A stretch of DNA of 64,000 nucleotides. Origin: Qipengyuania seohaensis. GTDB lineage: Bacteria; Pseudomonadota; Alphaproteobacteria; Sphingomonadales; Sphingomonadaceae. The notes beneath the pieces are model-generated. The model worked only from the letters and a program-made list of their open reading frames with translations, searched no databases and had not been told where the DNA came from. Shown piece by piece: positions 1 to 10,762 of the stretch. The DNA lies in the NCBI RefSeq assembly GCF_002795865.1, contig NZ_CP024920.1, forward strand, positions 186,001 to 250,000, written 5' to 3'. The position numbers and the translations under genes are program-made. Every line of letters begins with the position of its first letter. The first letter of the stretch is position 1.

Positions 1-18
1 GGAAGTAGGACAGGAACT

Positions 19-555
19 TCACTTTCCATGCCCATCCTTGTCAGTCGGTCGATCACGCGTGTGATCGTCGAGGAGGGTTAGCAGATTGGTGAAGTTGATC
101 ACTGACCAACACTCCCGTATTGTTATTGATATCAGAAAATACATCCAAAATGACGATATAAAAACAGACACGTCATCACTGATGAAGGAAAATGAAAATC
201 CCCCAGCAGCCATGATTGCTATATAAACAACGCAACAAAATAAAATAAGAATAGAGGTCTGAAAGCCATAAACATAGTCGCTTAAAGGATTATTTTCACC
301 AATTATTCTATCCCTAAACTCTGCGTTATTTAGTATCGTCGATGCCCGAGAGGTCCAAGCGAACGCCATGCCAGCCAAAATCGAAGCCGCTGGGAACAAC
401 GCTTTTTGAGCAAATTCGAAGCCATTCAGCTTAAGTCCGATGGTAAGAGCCGCAGCAACGCCCAGATCGAGTAAGGTCCATCGCGAAAATAGCAGGCGGT
501 ATCCTGTTTTGCGGCCGGATTTTGCGCTAAACCAACTCCAATATTCTTCAATCAT
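19..555 (-). CDS. Four-helix membrane protein, unknown function
   Basis: A 178-residue protein with about four hydrophobic segments (roughly residues 28-45, 52-70, 98-120 and 128-148), a short cytosolic-looking N-terminus and a charged tail rich in Asp, Arg and Lys. I do not recognise a family. Its start codon lies inside the end of the upstream gene (8-base overlap), so the two are translationally coupled. Base composition is clearly AT-richer than the uvrA region, with A/T-ending codons, which suggests horizontal acquisition. The architecture (soluble protein then small polytopic partner) is common in phage-defence or stress modules, but no domain seen here proves that. Confidence 0.75.
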   Translation of the reverse strand: MIEEYWSWFSAKSGRKTGYRLLFSRWTLLDLGVAAALTIGLKLNGFEFAQKALFPAASILAGMAFAWTSRASTILNNAEFRDRIIGENNPLSDYVYGFQTSILILFCCVVYIAIMAAGGFSFSFISDDVSVFISSFWMYFLISITIRECWSVINFTNLLTLLDDHTRDRPTDKDGHGK

Positions 556-1396
556 CCCGTGGATACCTCAGCCGGATATAAGCAGCTTTCAATGCCGCAA
601 GCATTCGCTCTTTGATATCCTCCAGCCCAGCGGAAAATTCCAATTTCTCAAGGAGCGGTGTCCCTCTGAGATAGATGACCCTGCCCCTGCCTCGCTCGCC
701 ATCAAGGATAGTCGCACTGGCGGTATCGCCCACAGAAGCCGCACTTCGAGCCATCTCCTCCACCACATCCTTGTTTAAATCTTCACCGCGAGTTTCGACC
801 GTAGTTTTTTGCCCCCTGATCTGCTCGTTATACTGCTCCGCAGGTTCGTGAATCAATTTGTAGACGTCATGCGGGTTCTCAAACTCGGCGGTAAACTGAA
901 AGCGTGTGATACGCTCCGCCTGCCGAACCTGTTCGATAAAGTTCTCAGGATCGCGGAGCTCATCGACCACCACGCGAAATCCAGACTTCGCGGGAAAATC
1001 GACACTATTCAACAACTTCTGGAGTTTAGCTGCAACCTCACTAGGTTTAGCTGTCACACCCGATTTTTTCTCAATGACACACGCCTGGGTTTCGCCGTCA
1101 AACACGCCATGCACGTACGGAGCACGCTCAGCTTCAGCCTCGTAGAAACGCTCCCGCGTTCCATCATATTGTGGACTTGTGATCGACTGCACCCTTCCGA
1201 ACTGGAAGATTATGGCTCGACCGGCAAATTTCTCGGCTGCCGCAATATGCCACTCACTACCACCACCTACTTCAGCCGTGGGATGGGCCAATATCGAATC
1301 TAGAATAACATCAGACGCTTCACGTTCTTCGGCGAACAGATCAGTTTGATCGAACGGCTCGCATCGAATACGAAAAACATGTAGCCACTTTTGCAT
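548..1396 (-). CDS. Hypothetical soluble protein, first gene of a two-gene unit
   Basis: A 282-residue protein without signal peptide or membrane segment. It begins with a beta-rich stretch (MQKWLHVFRIRCEPF), has a central mixed region with a VVVDELRDP motif near residue 145, and ends in a basic helix. No family is recognised with confidence. It overlaps the downstream membrane-protein gene by 8 bases, implying co-translation and probably a shared function. Codon use is AT-richer than that of neighbouring core genes. The upstream 40-codon gene is separated from it by a terminator at about 1471-1508, so transcription probably starts between 1397 and 1470, where the sequence is AT-rich. Confidence 0.75.
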   Translation of the reverse strand: MQKWLHVFRIRCEPFDQTDLFAEEREASDVILDSILAHPTAEVGGGSEWHIAAAEKFAGRAIIFQFGRVQSITSPQYDGTRERFYEAEAERAPYVHGVFDGETQACVIEKKSGVTAKPSEVAAKLQKLLNSVDFPAKSGFRVVVDELRDPENFIEQVRQAERITRFQFTAEFENPHDVYKLIHEPAEQYNEQIRGQKTTVETRGEDLNKDVVEEMARSAASVGDTASATILDGERGRGRVIYLRGTPLLEKLEFSAGLEDIKERMLAALKAAYIRLRYPRDD

Positions 1397-1470
1397 ACAA
1401 CCCCCGTGAAGCGTAATTTCACTTCTGAACCATGTGCAACGTCTAGTCTATTGATATTCGAGAATATATT

Positions 1471-1508
1471 AAAAATAAGGAGCGCCTTGTCGCCAAGACG
1501 CTCCCCGT
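1471..1508 (-). terminator. Rho-independent terminator of the 40-codon gene
   Basis: On the minus strand the arms GGAGCG and CGCTCC (1504-1499 and 1484-1479) pair perfectly and continue past one mismatch into CTTG/CAAG around a 4-base loop. A run reading TTATTTTT follows at once. It lies 5 bases past the stop of the small gene at 1513-1635. Confidence 0.8.
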
Positions 1509-1512
1509 TACA

Positions 1513-1635
1513 TCAAGACAGCCCAAAAAAACTGAGCAGCGCCAAGATCAAGCCAACGGGGATAGCAATCCCCATGCCCAATCGGAACGTCGCTCCATTA
1601 GGCTGGCTGGCTTCGATGGCGAAGGTAATCTGCAT
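1513..1635 (-). CDS. 40-residue single-span membrane peptide
   Basis: A short reading frame encoding about 40 residues: MQITFAIEASQPNGATFRLG, then a hydrophobic helix (GIAIPVGLILALLSFFGLS) ending at TGA. A strong Shine-Dalgarno sequence (GAGGAGG) sits 6-7 bases before the ATG, and a textbook terminator follows 5 bases after the stop, so this is a complete small transcription unit. It has one C-terminal transmembrane segment and no cysteine. Function unknown. It could be a type I toxin-like peptide, a small regulator of a membrane protein, or part of the adjacent accessory patch. Confidence rests on RBS plus terminator, not on homology. Confidence 0.6.
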   Translation of the reverse strand: MQITFAIEASQPNGATFRLGMGIAIPVGLILALLSFFGLS

Positions 1636-1819
1636 ATGCAGTCCTCCTCAATCTAGCGCGGACCTCTTGATGAGCCGAATACCGCGCTTAAGGCCAGCTA
1701 TGGCAAACTTCCGGTTTTAGAAGCAGCCCCGAGGTGTTCGCCACACGCTTTCGGCTGCACAAGGAGGCCAAGATAAACGAGCAGAGTTTTCTCAGCAAGC
1801 TTTTGTTTATTATGACCTA

Positions 1820-1935
1820 CTACTCCCGTTGCCGCTCCAGCATCGACTTCTGGTACTGGACAGTTGACCCTTCTGGCAACTCGGCCAAGTCCTCCGACGT
1901 GCCTCGGGCGACAATCTCACCACCACTACCCCCCC
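1820..1935 (-). pseudogene. Remnant of a uvrA C-terminus
   Basis: On the minus strand this stretch reads GGGSGGEIVARGTSEDLAEL... and ends ...KSMLERQRE before a TAG stop. That aligns residue for residue with the tail of the intact UvrA at 2931-5858 ([20 protein letters not shown] ... LKPMLERA). There is no start codon or upstream ABC domain: the fragment begins directly after a run of eight G on the minus strand, at the stop of the 98-residue gene. Nucleotide identity to the local uvrA end is only about two thirds by eye, so this is an old duplication or comes from a different uvrA copy. Confidence 0.7.
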
Positions 1936-2232
1936 CTACATCGCGTTGCGCGCGCAGCCCTGCACGACGGTCCGCATCTCCGCATTGTCCTCGCCGAAGG
2001 CGTCGGTCAGTTTGAAGCCGCGGCGGTCGAATTCGCGTTTCATGCAGCCGCAGATTTGCGGGGCCTTGGACTGGAATTCCGCCGGGAAGCGCGCGCGGGC
2101 GACGCATTGCTCGACGAAGTCCTCGTCCAGCTTGCGGTCCACCTCCGCCCCGATCTCGTCGCTGTTCGACCAGCTGAAAGCGACCAGGAAGCCGACCACT
2201 GCGGCAATGATAAAAGCTACCCATTTCATCAT
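1936..2232 (-). CDS. Small membrane-anchored cysteine-containing protein
   Basis: A 98-residue protein with an N-terminal hydrophobic segment (MMKWVAFIIAAVVGFLVAFS), which could be a signal anchor, followed by a soluble domain with four cysteines (QCVARAR, ICGCMKREF, QGCARNAM). The Cys pattern suggests disulphides in the periplasm. No family recognised. It is the first of three minus-strand reading frames downstream of uvrA, but its own spacing (89 bases from the next upstream gene) leaves room for a separate promoter. Its stop codon abuts the decayed UvrA fragment. Confidence 0.7.
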   Translation of the reverse strand: MMKWVAFIIAAVVGFLVAFSWSNSDEIGAEVDRKLDEDFVEQCVARARFPAEFQSKAPQICGCMKREFDRRGFKLTDAFGEDNAEMRTVVQGCARNAM

Positions 2233-2321
2233 GCGTGCCCTCCCAAGCGGTGACGATGATACGCCTCCAAGGGTGCCCTGGCAAAGTTAAGATCTGGTGT
2301 GGCGGGCTCTTGCCCTCGCGC

Positions 2322-2831
2322 TCAGGGGTTCTTCCAGTCGAACAGGTGCATTTGCTGTGCCGCGAAGCTGAACAGGGCGGTTGCGCTCATCAGGAACACC
2401 AGGATCACGGCCACGACGGCGTTGCCCGCGGGCGCATATCCCAGCGCCCCTGCGGCAAAGACGGCGCTGGACAGCGTTCCGGCCGACCACGAGGTGACAT
2501 TGTGCACCGTCCCGATGGCGCGCCAGTTGGCTGCCCCCACCCTCAGGTAGAACAGGCCCATGGTCAGGCCGACCAGCGTCATCATCGCCGCGCCCGCCAG
2601 GTGGAAGGCGAACAGGGCCTGTTGCTCGCTGGCGCCGTAGTGCATCGCGGCGATGGGTATGAGCGGGACGATCAGCATGGGATAGGAGCCGATCAGCAGC
2701 GAGCGGCTGTGCATGCGGTCGGCCATCCCGACTTCGCGTCCGCCCATCACGAAGGTGAGGAACACGGTCACGAAACCGATCAGCACGACGGCGATTTCGG
2801 CGGTGGTCAGGAAAAAGCTCTCAAGCTGCAT
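2322..2831 (-). CDS. Polytopic membrane protein, unknown function
   Basis: A 169-residue protein with four predicted helices (about residues 8-30, 45-66, 75-96 and 130-155), beginning MQLESFFLTTAEIAVVLIGF and ending in a short cytosolic tail, DWKNP. It resembles unnamed small inner-membrane proteins of marine alphaproteobacteria, without any catalytic motif I can name. It lies 99 bases downstream of the uvrA stop on the same strand and could be read through from uvrA. Codon use is high GC like uvrA, so it looks native. Confidence 0.75.
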   Translation of the reverse strand: MQLESFFLTTAEIAVVLIGFVTVFLTFVMGGREVGMADRMHSRSLLIGSYPMLIVPLIPIAAMHYGASEQQALFAFHLAGAAMMTLVGLTMGLFYLRVGAANWRAIGTVHNVTSWSAGTLSSAVFAAGALGYAPAGNAVVAVILVFLMSATALFSFAAQQMHLFDWKNP

Positions 2832-2930
2832 GGCGCGGCCCCCGTCGCAGGTTTGCGGCGCGTCCCTGCCTGCGATCCTATCGCATTGCGGGGTGGGGTC
2901 AATCGGGGGCCTTGCCGCGCGGGCGGCGGG

Positions 2931-5858
<2,928 letters not shown>

Positions 5859-5869
5859 GAAGGAAGCGT

Positions 5870-5884
5870 GTTCCCGAATTGTTC
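5870..5884. promoter_or_regulatory. LexA operator (SOS box), alphaproteobacterial type
   Basis: The sequence GTTC-CCGAATT-GTTC matches exactly the direct-repeat consensus GTTC-N7-GTTC used by alphaproteobacterial LexA, which differs from the palindromic E. coli box. It ends 12 bases before the uvrA start codon, in the uvrA / lipoprotein divergent intergenic region, so repression of uvrA is the simple reading. Confidence 0.8.
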
Positions 5885-6030
5885 GCTTTGGTCAAGGGGC
5901 CGCGATTATGGGAGGTCCAGCCCTTCAGTGAGGGCAGCGGACGAGAAGCGCGGGGGTTCCGCAAATGTGGGTTTTGCCCTCGGCGAATACAAGCCGGGAC
6001 CCCGAAAGCCGCCACGCGGGTTCTCAATGC

Positions 6031-7011
6031 ATGACCATCCCACGCTCACTCCTTTCGATAAGCGCCTTCCTTTCAGCAACTTGCCTTGCCGGGTGCAGCG
6101 ATGAGCCTACATCCGGAGGCGACATTGTCGGCCCCGAAACTGCGACACCCGCGCTTGAGATCGGCGCGCCAGTGACCTCGCTCGGGGCGATCGAGGGGTT
6201 CTGGCTGGTCGAACGCTTTGAGGAATTTTCGCCGGACTGGCGCGAAGGAGTCGGCTGGCGCAGCGCCTATGTCCAGGTCAACGACGATGGGCTGGCCTAT
6301 TCGGTCGGCTGCAATCACTCCAGTAATCCGGCAACGCTGGGTGAAGATGGGATACTTCGGGACTCCGGCGATGGTTCGCGCATCCAGACTTTGATGGGGT
6401 GTCCCGCCGAATGGGAAGGCCGTGACGGCAGGTTCTTCGGCTTCTTCGGTACAAACCCTACAGTGAACCGGGTTGGAGAAACCCGGCTGCTGTTGAAAAG
6501 CGGGGGTACGGAACTCGTATTGGTAGAGCCGGAAGCCTGGCGGCTGGCCAACATCCCCGAACGCGATTTCGTGACGGGCAAGTGGGTGCCGCAAATGGCG
6601 TCCACTTACGACGGATGGGGCTATTCGGGCTTCGGCATCGGCGAGAAGGCAGGTGTGGTCACTATCGGGAATGGCAACATCGAATGGTCGGAATGTCCCG
6701 GCACCTCGATCGACATCGAATGGACTGCTGACGGCCGCCTGAAGAACAGGGATGGTGCCAGGATCCAGTGCGAGGCGCTCAAGCGGGATAGCGATAACGG
6801 CAGGAGCCTCGTAATGGGGCTGTTGTCGGCCAGCCCTGCCGTGATCCGAACTGGTAAAGACCACATCACCCTGCTCGATGGAACGGGCGACAAGGGCGGC
6901 CGGCTCGACCTTCAATCGCTCGAGAGCGTCATGAACCCGCCGAAATTGCCGCCACCCCCGCCCGGAGAGGCCGAACCGCCTCCCCCACCGCCTTTACCCT
7001 TAAATAACTGA
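6031..7011 (+). CDS. Lipoprotein with META/HslJ-like repeats and proline-rich tail
   Basis: The start at 6031 is chosen because it gives a standard lipoprotein signal (MTIPRSLLSISAFLSATCLAGC; lipobox LAGC). The 326-residue product contains two loosely repeated segments of META/HslJ character: a GCNHSS motif followed later by MGCPAEW, a phenylalanine-rich stretch and an L-x-L-x-SGGTELVLVEPE strand, then a second, poorer copy (ECPGTS ... IQCEALKR). The C-terminus is a proline-rich tail (PPPPPGEAEPPPPPP), perhaps periplasmic or wall-associated. META-family proteins are implicated in secretion, motility or stress resistance, but the biochemical role is unknown. Divergently arranged from uvrA. Confidence 0.75.
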   Translation: MTIPRSLLSISAFLSATCLAGCSDEPTSGGDIVGPETATPALEIGAPVTSLGAIEGFWLVERFEEFSPDWREGVGWRSAYVQVNDDGLAYSVGCNHSSNPATLGEDGILRDSGDGSRIQTLMGCPAEWEGRDGRFFGFFGTNPTVNRVGETRLLLKSGGTELVLVEPEAWRLANIPERDFVTGKWVPQMASTYDGWGYSGFGIGEKAGVVTIGNGNIEWSECPGTSIDIEWTADGRLKNRDGARIQCEALKRDSDNGRSLVMGLLSASPAVIRTGKDHITLLDGTGDKGGRLDLQSLESVMNPPKLPPPPPGEAEPPPPPPLPLNN

Positions 7012-7199
7012 AAATAAGCAGCTAATCCATGAATCCCTGCACCGTCGACACTCTCCCAACCGAGTGTCAGGCGCGGTGAAGCGTGGACCCTTTCGGTCCG
7101 TCAATCCGTTGATTGGGTAACACAGGCCGTAATCCGGCCCGGCTTTTCGGCAATGTACGAAGGGTCCTAAATCCAGATATTACGGGAATAGAAATTACA

Positions 7200-8114
7200 A
7201 TGAAGCAGGAAGTCGAGCAAAAGGATCGGGTCGCACCGTCACCCGATCGCTTACGCCCTGCGCCCATATCCGGTTCGCTTCAGGACGAACGCATTCGCGC
7301 CATCATGCGTGAACTCGATCGGCCACTCGATAGCGAAAACTGGACTGCTACACCCCACGCAGGTGAGCAGAAGCGTGCGCGCAGGTTACTCAAGCGGATA
7401 AAGCAACATCGCCGCCACCGCAGCGAGCTCAAACGGGCGCGCAAGGCGGCCCAGCAGGTATTCAACGTCAAACCCAAACTGTCTTCGCGAAAGCGGGCGA
7501 CGTTGATGATGGGCGCAGGAGCAGTCGGACTGGCGGCCTTTACCGGGCCTCCGACGCAGAACGCACGCAGCAAGCCGGATATGACGGCAACCTACGTGAT
7601 GGCTGCGGAAGAGCAGGACATCCGTAAGCCTGCCGCCCTGATGAAGGCCAGCGATACATTCAAGCAGGCGCTCATCGAGGAAGAAGGCGTTCGCTACACC
7701 GTCTATCGCGATGTTGCTGGCTATCCCACGGTCGGCGTAGGCCATTTGGTAACGCCGCAGGACAATCTGCGCGTGGGCGATCGTGTATCGGAAGAGCGCG
7801 TGCTCTCGCTTCTCGAGAAGGATCTCGAAACGGCAGAGCGTGGCGTCCGCATACTGGTGGGTGACCTGCCGCTGTTTCAGCATGAATTCGATGCCCTGCT
7901 CGACCTCGTCTACAATGTCGGCCTGGGCAATGTGTCCCAAGCAGAGAGCCCGAGGCTCAATGCGGCGATCCAGGCGGGCGACTACGAGCGGATCGCTGCC
8001 GAGCTCGACTACACACATGCCGCCGGCAAGGTCGCGCGTGGGCTGGAATTCCGGTCCGAAAGGCGTGCACAGATGTTCATGGAAGCGAGCTATGAGAACC
8101 CAAGGGACACCTAG
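7200..8114 (+). CDS. Membrane-anchored phage-type lysozyme (GH24-like)
   Basis: A 304-residue protein whose C-terminal ~150 residues are a glycoside hydrolase 24 lysozyme. The catalytic triad pattern of T4 lysozyme is visible: EEEGVRYTVYRDVAGYPTVGVGH supplies Glu, Asp and Thr in the expected spacing, followed by the FDALLDLVYNVGLGN helix. Before it lies a ~90-residue highly basic region (QKRARRLLKRIKQHRRHR) and one hydrophobic segment (LMMGAGAVGLAAF), so the enzyme is probably anchored with the lysozyme in the periplasm. The ATG at 7200 is preferred over an in-frame TTG at 7113. No phage genes surround it, so it looks domesticated: a peptidoglycan-remodelling muramidase rather than an endolysin of a prophage. 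Confidence 0.85.
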   Translation: MKQEVEQKDRVAPSPDRLRPAPISGSLQDERIRAIMRELDRPLDSENWTATPHAGEQKRARRLLKRIKQHRRHRSELKRARKAAQQVFNVKPKLSSRKRATLMMGAGAVGLAAFTGPPTQNARSKPDMTATYVMAAEEQDIRKPAALMKASDTFKQALIEEEGVRYTVYRDVAGYPTVGVGHLVTPQDNLRVGDRVSEERVLSLLEKDLETAERGVRILVGDLPLFQHEFDALLDLVYNVGLGNVSQAESPRLNAAIQAGDYERIAAELDYTHAAGKVARGLEFRSERRAQMFMEASYENPRDT

Positions 8115-8239
8115 GCTTTTCTATTCATAACAGAATCGGCATGTTTTCGCGCAACATTGTAAGTTGCTTGCTTATGTCATAAGGCATGCGCGAGGCCTCA
8201 CCCACCATGGGTCGAAGGTGAGGTAAAAGGGGAAGCCGC

Positions 8240-9409
8240 GTGAAGACGGCAACTGGCTTTATTGTCGCTCCCGAGCGGGACGCAGACTGGCTACGCGAAA
8301 GCTGGCGCGAAACAGTTCGGTCCGTGCTCATCACCGAACAACGTGCGTTCTCGGCCAACGTCCTCGGGGTAGTTGCGATTGCAGTCGCTGCGTTGTTCCT
8401 TGCCAATCCCGCCGCCTATGTCCTGCCCCTTGTCATGCGGGTGCTCGCGCTTGTTGGCGCACACATTTCCTACAACCACCTCCGCCGACGCATCGACAGT
8501 GGGCACTCTCTGGACCCTGCGCTCCGGATACTGACTATCATGCTGTTTTTCGGCGGGATGAGCTGGGCGTATCTTCTTCTTCCCTCGCTTGCCCAGCCGC
8601 TGGAAGAGCCATTGCGGCTGGTGATCGCTGCCGGGACCATCACCGGCGTCGGCCTGATCGTGACAATGACCGCGCCGCTTCGCAAACAGACATTTGCCTT
8701 CATGCTGGGCTTTCTGCTCACGCTCTTTGTCGGACTCTATCTCTTCGCGGGAGACGCCCTGATGCCTTACGGTTTCGGCACGACCGCCCTTGTGATCGGA
8801 GTATCCATGTTTGCCTTCGCTTCCGCGCAGCAGCGTAGTGTCTCCGCAGACATGCTGGTGGAGAACCGCCGCCTCAACGAAGACCTTGCCGAGGCACTTG
8901 CCCAGGCGGAATTCCTTGCCAAGCACGACCCGCTCACCGGTCTCTACAACCGCCGCGCCCTTTTCGAATACGGATTGGTCGACGGCCAGACTCAGGAGAC
9001 CGCCCACCTGCTGCTGATCGACCTCGACCACTTCAAGAAGATCAACGACAGTTACGGTCACGACATGGGCGACAAGGCGCTGGTCGAGGCGAGCAAGCTG
9101 ATGCGCGATGCCTTGCGCTCATACGGCGAAGGCCACCATTTCGCTGCCCGGCTTGGCGGCGAGGAATTCTGCGTCTTCCTCGACGAGCCCGACGCCAATA
9201 GCGCGCTGGTGTTCGCCGAGGATCTGCGTGAAGGTCTTTCGATGCTGCACGAAGTGATCGGACTGCCGAGCGGCGCGACCAGTGCCTCGATCGGCATCGG
9301 CCCGCACCGTCGTGGCAGCACCATCGACGAGAGCCTCAGGCTCGCCGATGCGGCAATGTACGATGCCAAGACCGACGGCCGGAACCGCGTGCGGCAGGTC
9401 GATCGCTGA
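8240..9409 (+). CDS. Membrane diguanylate cyclase (GGDEF)
   Basis: Makes cyclic di-GMP from two GTP. The 389-residue product has about six N-terminal helices (residues ~35-190) followed by a GGDEF domain: DPLTGLYNRRALF, DLDHFKKINDSYGHDMGD and the active-site loop RLGGEEFCVF. The residues at the RxxD inhibitory-site position read E-x-x-H, so product inhibition through a canonical I-site is unlikely. Start is a GTG at 8240 with AAGGGG nearby. No recognisable sensory domain besides the membrane region, which may sense membrane or small-molecule signals. The start of thpR follows 24 bases after its stop. Confidence 0.92.
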   Translation: MKTATGFIVAPERDADWLRESWRETVRSVLITEQRAFSANVLGVVAIAVAALFLANPAAYVLPLVMRVLALVGAHISYNHLRRRIDSGHSLDPALRILTIMLFFGGMSWAYLLLPSLAQPLEEPLRLVIAAGTITGVGLIVTMTAPLRKQTFAFMLGFLLTLFVGLYLFAGDALMPYGFGTTALVIGVSMFAFASAQQRSVSADMLVENRRLNEDLAEALAQAEFLAKHDPLTGLYNRRALFEYGLVDGQTQETAHLLLIDLDHFKKINDSYGHDMGDKALVEASKLMRDALRSYGEGHHFAARLGGEEFCVFLDEPDANSALVFAEDLREGLSMLHEVIGLPSGATSASIGIGPHRRGSTIDESLRLADAAMYDAKTDGRNRVRQVDR

Positions 9410-9433
9410 CATCGATCGCGTTCGGACTACGCT

Positions 9434-9970
9434 ATGAGTCACCGCGTGTTCGTCGGACTACGTCCACCTTCCTCCGTCCGCGACCGGCTTACGGACCTGA
9501 TGGAAGGCGTAGAAAATGCCCGCTGGCAGGATGACGACCAGCTCCACCTGACGCTTCGCTATGTCGGCGATGTGGAGACACACCAGGCCGACGATCTTGC
9601 CGAAGGACTCAGCTCGATCATCTTCGAAAGCTTCGACCTTGTCATCGCAAGTTCCGGTTACTTTGAGAGAAAAGGTATCTTACGTGCCTTGTGGGCAGGC
9701 GTCGAACCCAGCGAGCCGCTTATCCGCCTGCAGCGCAAGGTAGAGCGCGCATGCCAGGATGTCGGCATAGAGCCTGAAGGGCGCAAATTCCTCCCCCACA
9801 TCACCCTCGCCCGCCTCAATACCGCGAGCGGTCCGGCCCATGCTTTCCTGTCCGAAACCAGTCGCATGCGGCTGGAGCCGTGGACCGTGCAGGAATTCGT
9901 CCTGTTCGAGAGCGAATTGCATCCCGAGGGGTCGATCTACACCCCCATTGTCCGCTATCCTGCGCAGTAA
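9434..9970 (+). CDS. thpR: RNA 2',3'-cyclic phosphodiesterase
   Basis: Member of the 2H phosphoesterase superfamily (formerly 2'-5' RNA ligase, LigT). The two HxTx catalytic motifs are visible: HLTLRYVGD near residue 37 and HITLARL near residue 121, in a 178-residue protein of usual size. Hydrolyses 2',3'-cyclic phosphates in RNA fragments. The stop codon overlaps the ATG of the following lipoprotein gene (TAATG), so the two are co-translated. Confidence 0.92.
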   Translation: MSHRVFVGLRPPSSVRDRLTDLMEGVENARWQDDDQLHLTLRYVGDVETHQADDLAEGLSSIIFESFDLVIASSGYFERKGILRALWAGVEPSEPLIRLQRKVERACQDVGIEPEGRKFLPHITLARLNTASGPAHAFLSETSRMRLEPWTVQEFVLFESELHPEGSIYTPIVRYPAQ

Positions 9971-10617
9971 TGACACTGACACCCCGCCTTTTCCCGCTAA
10001 TCGGCCTCGCAACTGCACTTGCAGCGTGCTCTCCCGCGCCGTCTGACATTCTGGTGCCGGACGACCAGCGCGAGCCCTTGGTGCAGGTCGTCGAAAAGGA
10101 GGCCAAAGCCGATCCTGCCGAGAATTGCCTCTTGCTCGTGTGGTCGGAACAGGAAGAACCGGATGTCGAATTCGACCGGGCCCACGATGCGGTTAACGGC
10201 GGCGCGATCTCCTGTGCCACCGGAACCAGCCCGAGCCAGTTCGAAGCCGCGATCGAGACGTTGCGCGAGGCGGCGCAAAGCGGCGACAAGACCCGCATGC
10301 TCGAACAGGTGGGCCTTCCGCTGCTGTATATCGATGCAGAGGGCGAGCGGCGCGAACTGACCGAGGATCAGGTCGACACCCTGTTCGATGAGGTATTCGA
10401 CCAGCGCATGGTTTCGGTCCTGCGCGATCTGGACCTGTCGCAAATGACGGTCGACCAGGACCAAGGCGCCTATTTCGAGCTCGGTTCGTTATGGCTGGTG
10501 GTCGACGACACCGGAGGCAAGCCGCGTATCGTCACGGTGAACCGCCAGGCGCTTGAAGAAGCCGCGGAAGCCGCCAAGAAGCAGGCCGAACGCGGTCAGG
10601 GCAAGACGCTCGACTGA
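9970..10617 (+). CDS. Lipoprotein, unknown function
   Basis: A 215-residue protein starting at the ATG overlapping the thpR stop. It has a lipoprotein signal (MTLTPRLFPLIGLATALAAC; lipobox LAAC), then an acidic soluble domain with one CLLLVW strand and GGAISC, and a helical, Lys/Ala/Glu-rich C-terminus. No known family. Coupling to thpR is positional only. Confidence 0.75.
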   Translation: MTLTPRLFPLIGLATALAACSPAPSDILVPDDQREPLVQVVEKEAKADPAENCLLLVWSEQEEPDVEFDRAHDAVNGGAISCATGTSPSQFEAAIETLREAAQSGDKTRMLEQVGLPLLYIDAEGERRELTEDQVDTLFDEVFDQRMVSVLRDLDLSQMTVDQDQGAYFELGSLWLVVDDTGGKPRIVTVNRQALEEAAEAAKKQAERGQGKTLD

Positions 10618-10762
10618 TCGCCTTTGCAGACCACCGTCGACGGTTCGACGCGCGAAACTTGCACTTCGCCTGCAATTCCTGTTCATGCGCCATTGTCGCA
10701 AAGGAAACCATATTGCGAATGCACATTCGTTCATTCGCCTTTCGCCGATTATTGGAGAGACC

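Noticed and set aside
19..1396. Kiwa-type defence pair
   Set aside because: Only the general shape matches (four-helix plus soluble protein); gene order is reversed and no shared motif could be read.
1820..2284. 154-codon minus-strand frame covering the UvrA remnant and the 98-residue gene
   Set aside because: The upstream part is a frame-shifted shadow of the 98-residue gene; only the last ~39 codons resemble UvrA.
7084..7099. Hairpin GGACC-CTTTC-GGTCC before the lysozyme gene
   Set aside because: Short stem without a following T-run, so not called a terminator.
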